A stretch of 64,000 nucleotides of DNA, from assembly GCF_051020975.1 (NCBI RefSeq), contig NC_135039.1, forward strand, positions 11,816,692-11,880,691, read 5' to 3'. A program made the translations under genes and the position numbers. The DNA is from Osmia lignaria lignaria. Lineage: Eukaryota > Arthropoda > Insecta > Hymenoptera > Megachilidae. The notes beneath the pieces are model-generated. The model was not told where the DNA came from. It saw only the letters and a list, made by a program, of their open reading frames with translations, and did not search any database. Positions 11,239-24,403 of the stretch are shown one piece after another. Each line of letters begins with the position of its first letter. Position 1 is the first letter of the stretch.

Positions 11239-14200
11239 ATGTCTAATACACTCGGAGGAACGGAAAATCAGGTAAGAAATATCAAGGGTAGTAAGTTACA
11301 TCATTTTGAATACCTAAAAAAGTCATCTTTGTATTTTCCTTTATCAACAAAATGGCGCCACTACAGCCACCTCACAGTGGTTGTTTCTGAACACGGTTTA
11401 ACCTCGAATAAAAAGCCAAAAATGATTTACTAAGGAAATATACAGGGATTAAATCTTTTTATGTTTTATTAAAAATATTTTCAGTTGAGCACCTCCATTA
11501 TCCTAATACAGGAAGGGGTTGAGGTCAGCAGTGTCCGAGACTCGAATGACGCGGTACCATCCGCAGTACACGATAATGTCCACATCACTCCTAGTTATAT
11601 TGAATTTAAGGAAGCTAGCGAGGGGATAACATGTCGACAGCTTATTACTATCAAGAATACAGGACTAAAACCAGCCTTTGTTAAACTTCGACAACCCTAT
11701 TCAATTGTAAGTTAATGGCATTGCCACATTGCTATAAACCAACTTTATTGGGTTACCTATTTTTCAGGCATTCCAAGTGAAAATACTAAAGAACGGAGTG
11801 ATGCTTAATCCAGGATTAAGCGTATCCACAACTGTGATATATTCTTTCAAGAGACCATCATTCTTGCGTGCAATGATTCCTATTGAGATCAATGGGAAAA
11901 GTCTTGATTACAGAGTTGTATGTAAATTATTGGAAGAAGGTATCAGTGTTGAACCAAAAACAATTGATTTTGGGATTCTTGATATTGGCTACTCCTCTGG
12001 TATCAAAGTATTAACTATGAGGAATGATGGCGGTAAAAGTACTAGGTACAATACATCCTTAATCATCCAACATGCATATAATCCAATGTAAATCATAATG
12101 TAATATCAATAGGTTTTCAATTGATCTTGGTAAAAATGATTTGGAAATTGCGGTGAAGCCATTGCGTGGCGTCGTTACACCTAATAGACCGGTTCAACTC
12201 ACGGTCGAGTTAATTGGTATGCAGGAAGGCGTCTTTTACAGCGAATTTTGGTAAATTTTTATTAATGGCGACGCTATAGCTGAGTCGCTATAGCATTTTT
12301 GTTAAGAAAATTAATAATCGTTTATATTTTTCCTATTTTCAGGATAAAATCATCACCAAACATACGTATTCCTCTGAAGGTTAACGTAATTGCCCCAAAG
12401 CTTGTAGTTTATCATCCCAATACAACCGGAGATTTCACTCTCATTGATTTCTCAATAGCCGTGGCAAATACTCGAAAATACGATTCCTTCGTGCTAAGAA
12501 ATGTTTCTTCTCAAGTAGCCAGCTACGTGGTACTTGGAGAAATAGAAAATGAAGTGAAATGCATTCGAGTAACGTGTTCGATTCTATTACTTATCGTATA
12601 ATGAAACTGTACAAACAGATGCTTGGTATCCCTTATAGGACATTGACCGTGAAAAGTATCCTGTTTATAATGCTTTTGAAATCCGACCGATTCAGGGTCG
12701 TATGGATCCCATGGAGGGGATCATTTTTGAAGTTGGGTAAGCTGGAATCATTTTCCCTAATGCTTCATTAATTTATTACATTATTAATGAACCTTTTAAA
12801 TGTTAGATTTACACCGACGACCAAGTTGTTACGATGGCGGCAGAAAGTTAAAGAGAAAACTGACAGACCAGAAAATGACTTCATGGCTTTTCTCAGAATC
12901 GTGAGGGTACACGTTACCGAGACCAAGAATATCCCGAGTATATTGAATTTTCTATAGATGCTTGGTATATTTTAACGAAAAATCAAATGAATTGTGTAAT
13001 CAACAAATTTAGGAAGCGATGCGATGCGAGAAGCACTTGTTAATGAAAGTGGAACGCCATCATCTCATGACGTTAATGGTTAGCTTTAATGATATTTAAT
13101 ATTATAAGCTTCTTTTCGTTATGGAGAAAATAGAAAGGAAAGGTTTTTGCCTTTGGTTTTGAGAAAATCCAAGGAGAACCTGAGGAAAGCTTAATAAATA
13201 ATATTAAATGATTTATATATTATTAAATATTTATTAATTTAATTTAATTCAATTAATAAATATTTAATAACTTAGCATTTGGTGGGATATTTCTTCCCTT
13301 ATGTTTCCTTTTAATTAAGAGGAGCTTAACTATAAGGCTTGCACCCCTAATTTATTCAATAGCATAAAATATAATTTCGTTAACAGCTGGTTTGACAGTT
13401 ATGAACATCTCTACATCGTCTTCGTCTTCTTCGACGATTATGGAACGGGGTGTACACGACACAATAAGACTCTGCCTTCACGGTGAAGTCGAAGAGGCAT
13501 GCTTGAAATTCGAACCGGACATAGTTTATTTCGGGGAGATTAGTGTCGATGAAATTTCTCAACGGGTTGTTCGGATATTGAATCCCTTGAAATTTGCACC
13601 GATTCTTTATCGTTTTGTACCTAATACAGCGGTTCGTTGTTATCCTAAACGAATGGAGATAAAAGCAGAAGGATCCATAGAAGTACTTTTGAAAATGCGA
13701 GGCAAAGAAAATGGTACACAGTAATCATTACAATTCCTTTCATTTTTTAAGAGTGAAAGCAATCCTTCATAATTTCTTTTTTTTTTTTTTTTTCAGTTTT
13801 CTCACCGTTCAAGATATACTTTGATGCTATAGTAGATTCCTATGAATCAACAAAGACCAGAAATAAAATAAAATTAAAAGTGGGAACTTATCCTGTACAG
13901 TGTGTCGTAAGCATAATATTGTTAACAAAAAATCTGCAAGGTGTGGAATATACAGAAAATCTGAAAATATGCGTTAACATAGTTACATTATCATCGTTTC
14001 ATTATAGAACCACATGATCACTCAAGGGGTATTAGAAAACCACTGTTACCGCAGTTTCTGGTAAGCAATATTAATGCTTATTTAATTTTCCATCTTTCAT
14101 ATTTATTTCATTTTCAGGATACAATGAAAAGCCAAGTTCCAGAAGAGCCGGACAGAGAAATATTAGATAGACTCCTTCGTTTACCTAAATGGAAATACGA

Positions 14201-17200
14201 GGATATGTTTAAAACAGTGAAATGCAATTCTGGTTTAGATAAAAAGGAGGTATTACCGTCTAGTATTAATACAGAAGTATTAATACCTTTGTCCCCTTTG
14301 CAAATATATAATGTACGCGTGTATCCTTCGATATTCACTTTTGGAATGGTATGTTCCTTATAGTAAATGTAAGATTATTAGTCAGTAGGTGATGGCACAC
14401 GTGACAAATACACATTAAATTATTTCTATACACATTAAATTACAGGTCGTCCTAAAGAGTCACAGTTATCGACAACTGATTGTTGAGAACATGAATGATT
14501 TTCCAGTTATGATCCGTCTAACTAGCTTATCCAGATGTATTTTCTTCCCGGATGGAAATGTAATAATTTTACCAGCTGGCGCGCTGGTCACTCGCCTGGT
14601 CGAATTTCGCGCGCATCATATTGGTAAATTCAACGGTTACATTGATTATATTATCAACGACAATCACTCGTTCGAACTTGGAGTAATCGCAGACATTGTT
14701 CGTAAACAATTGTCGCTTGAAACGCGGGAGGCGACGCTGGGTACAGAATGGTTGAAAGAAGAAGTTTACCGACCGTTGGACATTACTCTTCAGATTAGAA
14801 ATAAATTGAATGCAAAAACATACTTCAGGTAATTGTTATGAAACGTAACGTAATTAAAACTCTCGGCTAAACTTCCGAAAACTTCCATGTTCTGAATTGG
14901 CTCAAATTTTGGGAATAGATTCTTTTTTGGTAAAAATGATGATTGCGAGAAAGATTTTTGGCGACTCGAGAAAAAATTTATTATCACATGAATGTCACTC
15001 TCTATTTTACCGACATAGTATCTGCATCTGCAAAATATACATAATTAATATCATAACAATTGAAAATAGCAGATTTTACAGCATCAGAACCGCCATCAAA
15101 TCTGCCTCAAGTATTTCTGCGGTTATAATTGCGTCGGTAAAGTAGGGAATGACACCCAAATGATAAAAAATTTTTTCTCGAGTTGCCAAAAATCCTTCTT
15201 GGAACCGCCATTTATATTAAAAAGAAACCTATTCCCAAAATTTCAGCCAATTTGAAGCATGGAGGTTTTCGAAAGTACAGCCACTGTCCCTATACCGTTT
15301 GTTTGTTTAGATGGGAGGTGCCCGCAACGTGTGGGTTTTTCATCGAACCAGTGTCAGGCGCTATTCGCGGGAATTCTTCTTTATTCTGCTACGCGTATTA
15401 CAAACCTCACGCGATAAGATCTCACAACACAGAGATGACACTGAAGTGCGAGGGTGGCACTTTTCTTACAGTACGACTGAATGTTCCAATTCAGCTGCCA
15501 AAAGTCAGCTTCATCGAGGATACCATAAATGTCGGTAAAATACCACTTAATTTACCGACCGAAACAATCGCATTGTTGAGTAACGTTGACTATGTCGAAG
15601 CTGCGTATGAGGTTGATGTATCATCTTTGATGTACGGATGCAGCGTGTATCCTCTTACTGGTATAATAATGCCTCGTGGAATGGTTGGTCTTGAAGTAGG
15701 TGTACCAATCTATAGGGTGTCCCAGAAAGAGCGTTAGTCCTCGCTCTTTCTGGGACACCATATATAATTGTACTCACAGGTGATTTTTATTTTTACTTTA
15801 TATTTGTTGCAGATTACCCTTACATTCTGCACTTGTTTCGATTTCGTCATCGTGATTCGTGTAACGATACAAGGATGTTTACACCTGCAATTAAAAATCA
15901 TGGGAAACGTAACTTTTCCACAATTAAAGTTATACCCTCAGTCGATAAGTCTGCGACGAATAAGCGCAGCTGCTTACCAGCATTTTTTAATAACAGCCAC
16001 AAACGTTGGAACCACTATGTTGAAGTTGAACTTCCTTTTGCAAGATTATCCAGAATTTCGGATTTCCCTTTCACCTGACAGAACAGATCCTGGTTTAGGT
16101 ATACAATATTCTATATTCAATATTCCAATGAAATTGCATTTGGCTAGTTGAGGATTCATACACAGGAATGGGCAATGTCTTCATCATGGCTGGTACCAGT
16201 CGTAGCCTTCATCTCCATTTCGAACCGATCGATCTGGCTAGCTACGCCTTCTATCTTCCAATCGTCATTAACGACATACTTGGTCCAGCGTTGGAAACAG
16301 ATCCAAGGACCCTTAAACCCTTGGAATACCTGAAACCGTTTAAAAAATATTACGTTAATTTAACGAAGGATGATCAACAGGACATACCGTTGAAACTTGT
16401 TACAATATCTATTGACTGCACGGTTGCTGGACACGTGGTCCATTTTAGCAAATTAGAGTTTCGTTTTAATATATCAACAAACGAGGTAAAAATTATTATT
16501 TATAGAGAATGTCGAATAAAAATTGTGTGGTATGATATTAAAATTCTACTTTAATTTTCAATGAAAGGTCGAAGAATTCTGTATAGAGAATCGTAGAGAG
16601 GCTAAAGAGAAATCTATTCGAATAGAAACGAATAATTTCTCGGTACCCGATTGTCCATTTTCTATTCAATGGTCCGATGGTAAAGAAGCGACGATAACAA
16701 CGGATTCCATCGAATGCACTTTAAAGCAAGGAGAGAAATGCGTTTTCCTAATAGCGTTTCACCCGAAATCGTCGGGAAACTTTAATCTCGAAGCGCCGAT
16801 CTTTGTGAATAACGAATTAGATGGGGAAATGTTTAATAAATTGTCTCTGAACGGTGAATACCCTGTGAGATCCATCGGTGCTTCGATTTCAGAAATTTAT
16901 TTCACCCCTGTACCACTAGATGTAGCCATTGAAAGAGGTTTGAGATTGATTGTAACTAACTTTGAAAATGAATCGACCATCTTTGCTAAAGTATCCACTC
17001 CTGATTGTTGCACTGGGATATTTAAACAAGAAATGTTGTCCATAAATTTTATCAATGGAAATAGCATACCAGCTTCTGAGTAAGCAACTCATAAAATAAT
17101 CTTCTTTTACTATTTAATAATTAAGTAATTTTAATTTTTTTTTTTCAAGGTACACACAGTTGGAAGTGAAAATTGTCTTCAAAAGTGATACATCCGTCTC

Positions 17201-20200
17201 TTTTCGCCTGATTATTGAATTTTCTGATGACAGTGGTTTGGCTGTCTGTCCTGTGATGATTTATGCAACCGCTGATAATTGTTTATTAACAACGCATGTA
17301 TATCTAAGGACACCTAAAAGTGACTTCGAGTGGTTCGCCGATCAGGATAAACGAATATCTCACATTTCTAAACTATCTGATACTATGACTGATGATGAAG
17401 AGTACGAGAATGATGGGCAGGCCTCGTATTCTGCTAGACACGTGAGATATTTGAATAAATGTAGAAAAATCTGGCAATGAATTACCTTAAAAAATTTCAT
17501 TATTTCAGAGACAAACTTCAGGACCAAGAATAAGTATTCTTTCTTATATTGAACAATACAGCGAAGGTTCTGTGAAGAAATTGTTGGAATCCAGATTCAA
17601 ACTATCACTAAATAAATCAGTGTTTATGGAAATGAACGAGCAGGACGCTTACTATAAATCCGAAGAGGACCCAAAGAAATTTCATTTGGAATCGAGGCGT
17701 TCCTCGAAAATTTCATCGTTTTATTATAAAAAATATTTTGAACAACTGGAGTATCCTTTCTTTCCTTCCAACAATGAAAGGGAGTAAGTTTCCTTTAGAT
17801 TTATGTTTCTATTGTTGCAAATTAAATATTTTGAATTAGTGATTTTTTGTTACAGTGATTATGAGTTGCATATGCAGCAAACACTGGTCGCAGCAGAAGA
17901 ATGGTTATACACCGGACCGTTTAAATTCAATTTTTATCCCGAAGTTCCAAATGGCATTACAGTGTCAATGTCGAAATTCTATCCAAAGAAGCAAGCACAG
18001 TTAAAAAGCAAAAGTCAGAAACGTCGCAGCTTTGAATGGTCTTTCTTGAACGTGCTTGAATTGTTATCAGATCAAACGCTTTACAACTATATTGAGAAAC
18101 CGTTAGTATTATAATAATTAATAATTATATAATAATTTAATTTAATTATTAACTATTATTATCATTAAATTATTATTAAATTAATAAGTATTGGGTTAAT
18201 TGAAAAATTAATTTGATAACTGTATTTATATCTCCTACAGCAAAACTCTACCAGACGACGAGGTAGAAAGAGCCCATTTTTTGTTTCATCATTTTGAAAG
18301 TATCCTAAATTATTTATTATTAAGCGGAGCTCACGTGTGCCACGTTTCGGCACAGTTCTTGTTGAGTTACGACGACTACGTAATTGTTACAGAAAATATA
18401 AAAAGTATGGTAAGTACAATCTGTATACAAACGTAATGTAGTTCCCTGAGTGATAAATTTCAGAAGAAAGTGCGAAGATCATCGATAACGATATGGACGG
18501 GGACGGAGAAGCTGTCGCCACGGTTATTCGAATCGAGAAGCAAACAGTGCTGGCTAGATGTAATATTACAAACGTATAAATGTTTTGTGCTTACATCCAT
18601 ATCACAGATCAAAGTTAGGAAAGAATCTTTCTCGGTCTCTACGCCACCCTCCAGACGATCTACCGTTCATCGGGCATCTGTAATTACATCGTCGCTATTA
18701 AAGTATATTTTGATCATTTCCTTATACAGGGTGATCGACAATAAGTGGGAGATTTTTAAGGGGTGATTCTAGGGATCAAAATAAGACGAAAATCAAGAAT
18801 AACAAAATAGCGTTTGCGGCTTTATTTGTTTAAAAATTCGAATAAAATGCGCCTGAAACATGCAACCCGCCCAGCACCGACGACTGAACGTCAGGTCGGC
18901 AGGGGTCGGTACAGTCATAACCAAGAATCATTGAATAGTAGAAACTTACCTCGTGCTATTCTGTTCTTGGTATTGTAGCATTCGGCTTTCTTTTCTTGGT
19001 TATGACGGTACCTGCCCCTGCTGACCTGACGTTCAGTCGTCGGTGCTGGGCGGGTTGCAGGTTTCAGGCGCATTTTACTCGAATTTTGAAACGTTAACAC
19101 GTGGACTGCCGCAGTGAAAATGGGCATTATTAACGCTCTAATTATTAAGCATAGGGATGATTAATTTTCAAATTTCAGATGTCAAGCTTTTAATTTGGTA
19201 CCTTATTAATATAATAACAATACTATTGAAAATAATATTTTTCTATCGTTTTCTTTTAATTATTGGAGGCGTATAATTTGCGATGCCGGTCACCGGTGAC
19301 CCCCATGGCATTCAACGTGTTAATTACTGGAAAACAAAACCGCAAACGCTATTTCGTCTTATTTTGATCCCCAGAATCACCCCTTAAAAAATTTCTCCCA
19401 CCTGTTGTCGAACACACTGTATAAATAATAGCTGAAATATTCTGATAAATGTTCATCTCGGATTTACAGTTTACCCAAACAATGTGAAATTCACGATAGG
19501 AACATTCGTGACATGGTCGATTTATCTGGTGATCGTAAATCACGTACCAATTGTTACTCTTGTCAAGAGATATTTTTAATGGCGTGGCTGGAGTATCATT
19601 ACGAACAGGAGCGTACTAAAGAATGGATGACGGATCGTCGACTAATATTGAATCCAAACGAGAGCAAAGACGTGGCTGAGGCACGTTCTATTAGAAATTT
19701 CGATGCTGATTTAGCTGATTCTTTAGTATTAGCAGCTGTCACAGCTGCTCACTGTCCTTTTCTCATTGAAGAATGCTTTAACAGTATTTATTTCTATCCA
19801 CAAAATTTCGAAGAAGTAAGTATCATTTGTTATATTCCTTCTGATCCCTATTTTCCATAATTATATTTATTCATCTCTTTTTAAAGATACTGCACAATGC
19901 CGTATGCGTAGTAAACGCCTGGAGAAAAATACGACTTGGCTTCGTGATATCACCGTTGGAGATCGTGTACCCTAATTGCATAAAAATGTTGTTGCTTGTT
20001 ATATATTTGTACAAGACATTGCCAACGTATATTCCAAAAACAAAGATCAAGTTCAGTTGCGCTTTGTGTGAAGTCGCCACGAAGCAGATCAATTTTTCAA
20101 ATCCAACCGCAGATAACGTTGGTTTCCTGATACTTTTATTTGGTAATAGCAATGGATTCTTCATGACGGAAACCCCGAAACCAATTATAAGGTTAGGCGC

Positions 20201-21929
20201 GCACGAGAGCGCCGTGGTGAAGCTAAAATTTCATGCTAAAAAGATAAAGAAGACTAAAGGTATTATAAAATGCATATTCAAGGACAGTCTGGTTTATCTG
20301 TTTTGTATGCTACAGCTCACCTGCTCTTCTGTGGATCAACAATTGGTCCTCATTTTGGTAGAAATCAAGTATTCGTTTTAGAAGGTCAAGCTGATACTTT
20401 GGGAATAGCTAATGAGTACATGATAAACAGCAAATTGTACGAGGTGATTGATAAAATATTAAGTATCAATGTACCCTATAAAGATCCAGCTGATTATGAG
20501 ATATGGATGTCAGACGAACGACCAAGCAAACCCAGTTAGTATAATTATTAAAACTAAAACTTTCAAATCATTTTTTATGGGAACATACTTTATAGGTGCT
20601 TTGAAGTTAACACGATGGGCTGATCTGCGTTCGAGAAAGATACCTAGAAGACTGTTTTTAAATCAAACATTCATTACAGTCAAAGAAGGTTCTAATCACG
20701 GCAGTTTATCGTTAACACTGGCATGCATCATGCCCATTGATAGAGATTTTTGGATTGTATTTCAATCAAAAATGGGTGATTTTATAATCCAGGTGCAGTT
20801 GCAATATTAAACTACAATACATTGCCCTGATCAGTATTAATGACTGTTTATTTTTTTTCTTATGATAGATCAGTTCACGCTGCAAGCCATCGATAATCGA
20901 CAATCTTATAATTACATTAAGCCTACAAGAAGATCAGTGTACCTGCACGGACACGTATACCGATTTCAGTAAATCTTGTCCTTTCAGTCTGATGGTGCCA
21001 ATACCTTGTAAAAACAAGCAACTTTGGAGTTCTGTTGCTTATATGTTTCAAAAGGCTCTTGATCAGCAGGAACGTATATTTTGGTCCCGTTACTTAGGTA
21101 TGTAAATGTAATTTAAGGGGTGATTCTAGGGATCAAAATAAGACGAAAATCAAGAATAACAAAATAGCGTTTGCGGCTTTATTTAAAAATTCGAATAAAA
21201 TGCGCCTGAAACCTACAACCCGCCCAGCACCGACGACTGAACGTCAGGTCGGCAGGGGTTGGTACAGTCATAACCAAGAATCGTTGAATAGTAGAAACCT
21301 ACCTCGTGCTATTCTGTTTCTCGGTACTGCAGCATTCGACTTCGATTCTTGGTTATGACTGTACCGACCCCTGCTGACCTGACGTTCAGTCGTCGGTGCT
21401 GGGCGGGTTGCAGGTTTCAGGCGCCTTTTACTCGAATTTTTAAACGTTGATTATTGGAAAACAAAGCCCTAGAACCACCCTAGAATTACCCCTTAAAATT
21501 TTGCCCACCTGTTGTCGAACACCCTGAACAAGTTGATGTTAAATATTTATTTATTTTAAACTGAAGATACTTACATTGGTCTACATTTGATTCGTTGGTT
21601 AATGGGAGGACACGTTACCATGGAATTTTCTCATGTGTTTGACAGGACAGTTACTTATAACGTAACAATACCCAAGGCAGCTGGTATACTTGATGTTCCT
21701 AAAACATTTACTATAAATGGTTAGTACAGTTTTTGCACATAAAGGTATAGTGTTGTCTGCTGACTTTAAGTGCAAATGTGTAAATTTAGATGTAATGACT
21801 TCTACTCAGAGTGTTCCAATGAATGTTCACATTGCACCTTTCACTGGAAGATTGTTAGAAACAACGTTAACATTAACATCGGTTAATGGTAAAGAACTAA
21901 GGAAATATACTGTTAGTTTCTTAAAGTAA
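11239..21929 (+). CDS. CFAP47: CFAP47-like cilia/flagella protein with calponin-homology region
   Basis: I assembled 29 phase-consistent exons: 11239-11271, 11485-11706, 11768-12045, 12113-12250, 12343-12568 (or -12553), 12639-12736, 12807-12937, 13013-13078, 13387-13713, 13797-13940, 14008-14060, 14118-14348, 14446-14828, 15311-15695, 15813-16098, 16166-16485, 16568-17079, 17150-17441, 17509-17783, 17856-18101, 18241-18409, 18464-18702, 19470-19815, 19887-20259, 20316-20534, 20596-20792, 20869-21097, 21567-21719, 21790-21929. They give about 2,236 aa. Repeated ASH/Ig-like beta modules fill most of the protein (VHITPSYIEFKEASEGITC, VEPKTIDFGILDIGYSSG, LKFEPDIVYFGEISVDE). A calponin-homology-type region spans about residues 1690-1900 (FLMAWLEYHYEQE, FDADLADSLVLAAV). 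This order matches CFAP47, a protein of cilia and sperm flagella; human CFAP47 is longer (about 3,190 aa from memory). Three introns hold inverted-repeat elements. The end is uncertain because the stop overlaps a donor-like AAGTAAGT. Confidence 0.8.
15711..15764. repeat. Near-perfect 22-bp-arm hairpin in a CFAP47-like intron
   Basis: TATAGGGTGTCCCAGAAAGAGC at 15711-15732 and its near-exact inverse at 15743-15764 are separated by only 10 bases. The ends resemble the CAGGGTGT termini of Tc1/mariner-type elements, with TATA flanks. It lies in the 117-bp intron between exons 14 and 15, just after the donor at 15696. Confidence 0.9.
18727..19419. mobile_element. Inverted-repeat element, copy 1 (contains a nested insertion)
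   Basis: The element starts CAGGGTGATCGACAATAAG and ends with the inverse CTTGTTGTCGAACACACTG-like terminus, flanked by TA on both sides, as for Tc1/mariner-type target sites. The arms are roughly 200 bp and share CGCCCAGCACCGACGACTGA and AATAGCGTTTGCGG blocks. It sits in the 767-bp intron between exons 22 and 23 of the CFAP47-like gene. A second element interrupts it at 19098-19323. Its centre is non-coding, so it depends on a transposase from elsewhere. Confidence 0.88.
19098..19323. mobile_element. piggyBac-like MITE nested in copy 1
   Basis: The insertion is bounded by TTAA at 19094-19097 and 19320-19323, the target signature of piggyBac-type elements. Its ends are imperfect inverted repeats, CACGTGGACTGCC and CACGTTGAATGCC (second read inward on the minus strand). 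The host element without the insertion is seen in copy 3, where ACGTTAATTATTGG is intact at 26070-26083. The body is about 222 bp, AT-rich in the middle and non-coding. Confidence 0.85.
21111..21526. mobile_element. Inverted-repeat element, copy 2 (left end truncated)
   Basis: It has the same internal blocks as copy 1 (AAGGGGTGATTCTAGGGATC, CGCCCAGCACCGACGACTGA and their inverses). The right terminus CCACCTGTTGTCGAACACCCTG is complete, but the first 25-30 bases of the left terminus are missing. It sits in the intron between exons 27 and 28 of the CFAP47-like gene. Confidence 0.87.
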
Positions 21930-23658
21930 GTGACATCGATTGGGATTAGCTTATATTTATATTAACAAAACTTATCATGTTACATTCATGTTTTTTTTAT
22001 ACAACTAATAATTAACATTTGGTTCTTCTACATTATTTTATGAAAATTTCAAAGATAAATTGAAAATTGAAATTCTTACAATAATACTATACAATTGGCG
22101 AGTGATGATGTTTCCAAAATAATCTGATAACCCTTTTAAAATAAAAGTACAAGGTAAATGTAGAATGAAACGTGTTACACGTTTGAATATTTATTTCCAT
22201 AATGGTGTGAGATGTAACGAATGTTGACGTATGAATATTTTTTATCAATGGTTTACATAAAATATGTTACAATAAATTTATAATCAATAAACCGATACTA
22301 TTTACTAATTAGAGTATTCATAACCATCTAGTAATATCATGAGATTAATATAATTATTATTTTTTCCATTTTTTTTCTTTTTTTCTTTTGAATTAAATGC
22401 TCATAGACATAACATGATCGTAGTTATATTATTATTTTTTTTTTTTTTTTATCCGAGTACATGACATATTAATGAGATCCATTCGCAACTAATTTCACAG
22501 ATTCCAATTGCACGCATACTATTTTTGCTAAGGGCGGTTCAAACAATGACGATTCAGATGTATTTGTGATTATCTCGCAAAAAATCCGTATATTTATAAT
22601 ATCGAAATTCGATGCGAATGTCTCTGTTTAACTAGCTATAAATATGACTATATCCGCCCATCGCCAATGATTTTTCTTCTACAAAAATCTCAAATCGAAG
22701 TTAATCGCTACGTATAATGAAATCACAGATCAATTGGACAAAAATTTAATCCTAACTTAGATAAATATAATTTGCATTTTAAAATTAATCATTCTACATA
22801 AATTCATATAACGACGAATGTTTCTTCTTCTTTCATTTTTCTTTTTTTTTTTTATCTTATTATAAATGTCTTTTAACATTTATCAACTTGCTCTTCAGCT
22901 ACGATATTTTTGTTATGTTAATGCCATGATATGCCAGTGATTCGTTTGTGCTTCACATAAATGACACCTCTTTGTTTTTTTTTTAAAGTACGTTCTCTTC
23001 CTTTCACGTGTAAAACGTACATAAGTTATTATAAATATACTAAACTAGCGAGGAGGTAATAAAAAAACTTGCGCTGGACGGAGTCTACACATTCATCATT
23101 TATATACATATATCTGTCGTGCCAAGCTTCGCTCGTTAAACTATTTCACAGTGTCGTCTATCTACCAATTTTGATATTCTTAACAGTGAGCATGAAAAGT
23201 TGATTGGATGAGACCACAGTTTTCAGAACGTACAACCCTTATACAACTCAGGCTTCTGTTAGTTAAAAACCGTTGGATCAAGAGAAACCTATGATGTACC
23301 AAAGTGTACAGGTGTGAAACATGCACGTACCGCCTACAGGGAGAGATACAATTTATTTCAATAATATTGACCGTCTTTCGTCGTAACGTTGTGTGGTTTT
23401 TGATTATTCGAGGATCGAAACTGAATTAGCGCAGGGTACATAGACAGTATATAGGTTAATTCGCACAATTCAGAATAACTTCACCTTGTACACGGGTCTA
23501 CCTAAGGTAAACCTAATTATCGTAGAAAGAGTGTGTACGTAACAAGTGTTATGTTCGGGAAGACGCGTGCAGTAGTTAGAGCCGCGGATAAACAGGCACA
23601 ACGTATGATAACAAAAATATATTACTAATTGAGAAATGAAATTGGCGCCGAACCTAAC
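21930..23658. other. 3' region shared by two convergent genes
   Basis: AT-rich DNA between the stop of the CFAP47-like gene (21929) and the stop of the cadherin gene (23659, minus). Plus-strand AATAAA signals at about 22271 and 22286 could end the former. A minus-strand AATAAA (TTTATT on the plus strand at about 23353-23358) could end the latter. Several poly-T runs occur. No further coding exon was recognised on either strand, though a terminal exon of the CFAP47-like gene cannot be excluded. Confidence 0.5.
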
Positions 23659-24403
23659 TTATATTAATCCTGAAACAAACTGGGGTTGACCATCGCGATC
23701 AAGGGTAAGCTGAGGTATTACACTCGATGATGGCTGGAATGTTGATCCTTGGAAACCCATCGCTGATTCGTATAGCTGCAGAGATTCGTAAGGTGACTAA
23801 AAAGTTTCAAGATTACCAGAGTCTTACTTACATTATGGTTTCCTGGAAGCGTTGTGTAATCTGGTGTCGTTGGGCGATGCCTGTTCGTTGGCAGTGGACG
23901 CTGTATGGTAGCATAAGTATTATCCTGAGACGTGTCACCTATACCAACGCTCACACCACTTCCACGTCTTTCTGTACCTAGTCCACCTTCAGGTTCGCTG
24001 AATACTTGCATCGTTAACTCTTGCTCCTCGTATAGTTTAAGTTTCCTAAATAGATTAACAATAAAACGTATACACTGCTTTCCTATAGAGGCAGACATTG
24101 GTGTCTACTCACTGTTCAATCCATAAAGGATTCTCTGTGGTGTTCAACTCGTCGATGATTTGCTTCTTTATCAGACCATCTTTCTTTCTTATATCGTTTG
24201 GTACAGTGATCACCCTGGAATGATACCATAGCATACATCCTTTGAAATTTTTATATTACATCTTCCATTACTATTTACCAATGACGCAAACAGCAACAGA
24301 CTACTGTTACTGTGACTGCACCGACTAGCAACACCACCAATAAAGCTATTAAAGCTGCAAGGGCAGGGTCGAATGATTCCTCTTGTACTCCAGCATACGC
24401 AGG
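23659..24403 (-). other. Cad87A: Cadherin transmembrane and cytoplasmic exons
   Basis: Four exons encode the end of the cadherin. Exon 24403-24279 carries the helix (ALAALIALLVVLLVGAV followed by three cysteines). Exons 24214-24113 and 24045-23832 carry a basic stop-transfer stretch (IRKKDGLIKKQ), NPLWIEQ and the ELTMQVF block. Terminal exon 23796-23659 ends SPYESLQLYESAMGF ... QPQFVSGLI and stops with TAA. The two tyrosine-rich YESLQLYES repeats could be phosphorylation sites, but that is inference. The C-terminus is not a standard class I PDZ ligand, because position -2 is Gly. Confidence 0.85.

Noticed and set aside
20260..20381. Uninterrupted reading of the CFAP47-like exon past 20259
   Set aside because: The frame degenerates. 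Removing a 56-bp GT-AG intron (20260-20315) restores KAHLLFCGSTIGPHFGRN, a natural continuation.
21717..21789. Open frame start MVSTVFAHKG as the beginning of the last CFAP47-like exon
   Set aside because: The upstream frame needs a phase-1 join. The acceptor AATTTAG at 21783-21789 gives a 70-bp intron and restores frame, while the earlier AGs leave introns of 31 bp or less.
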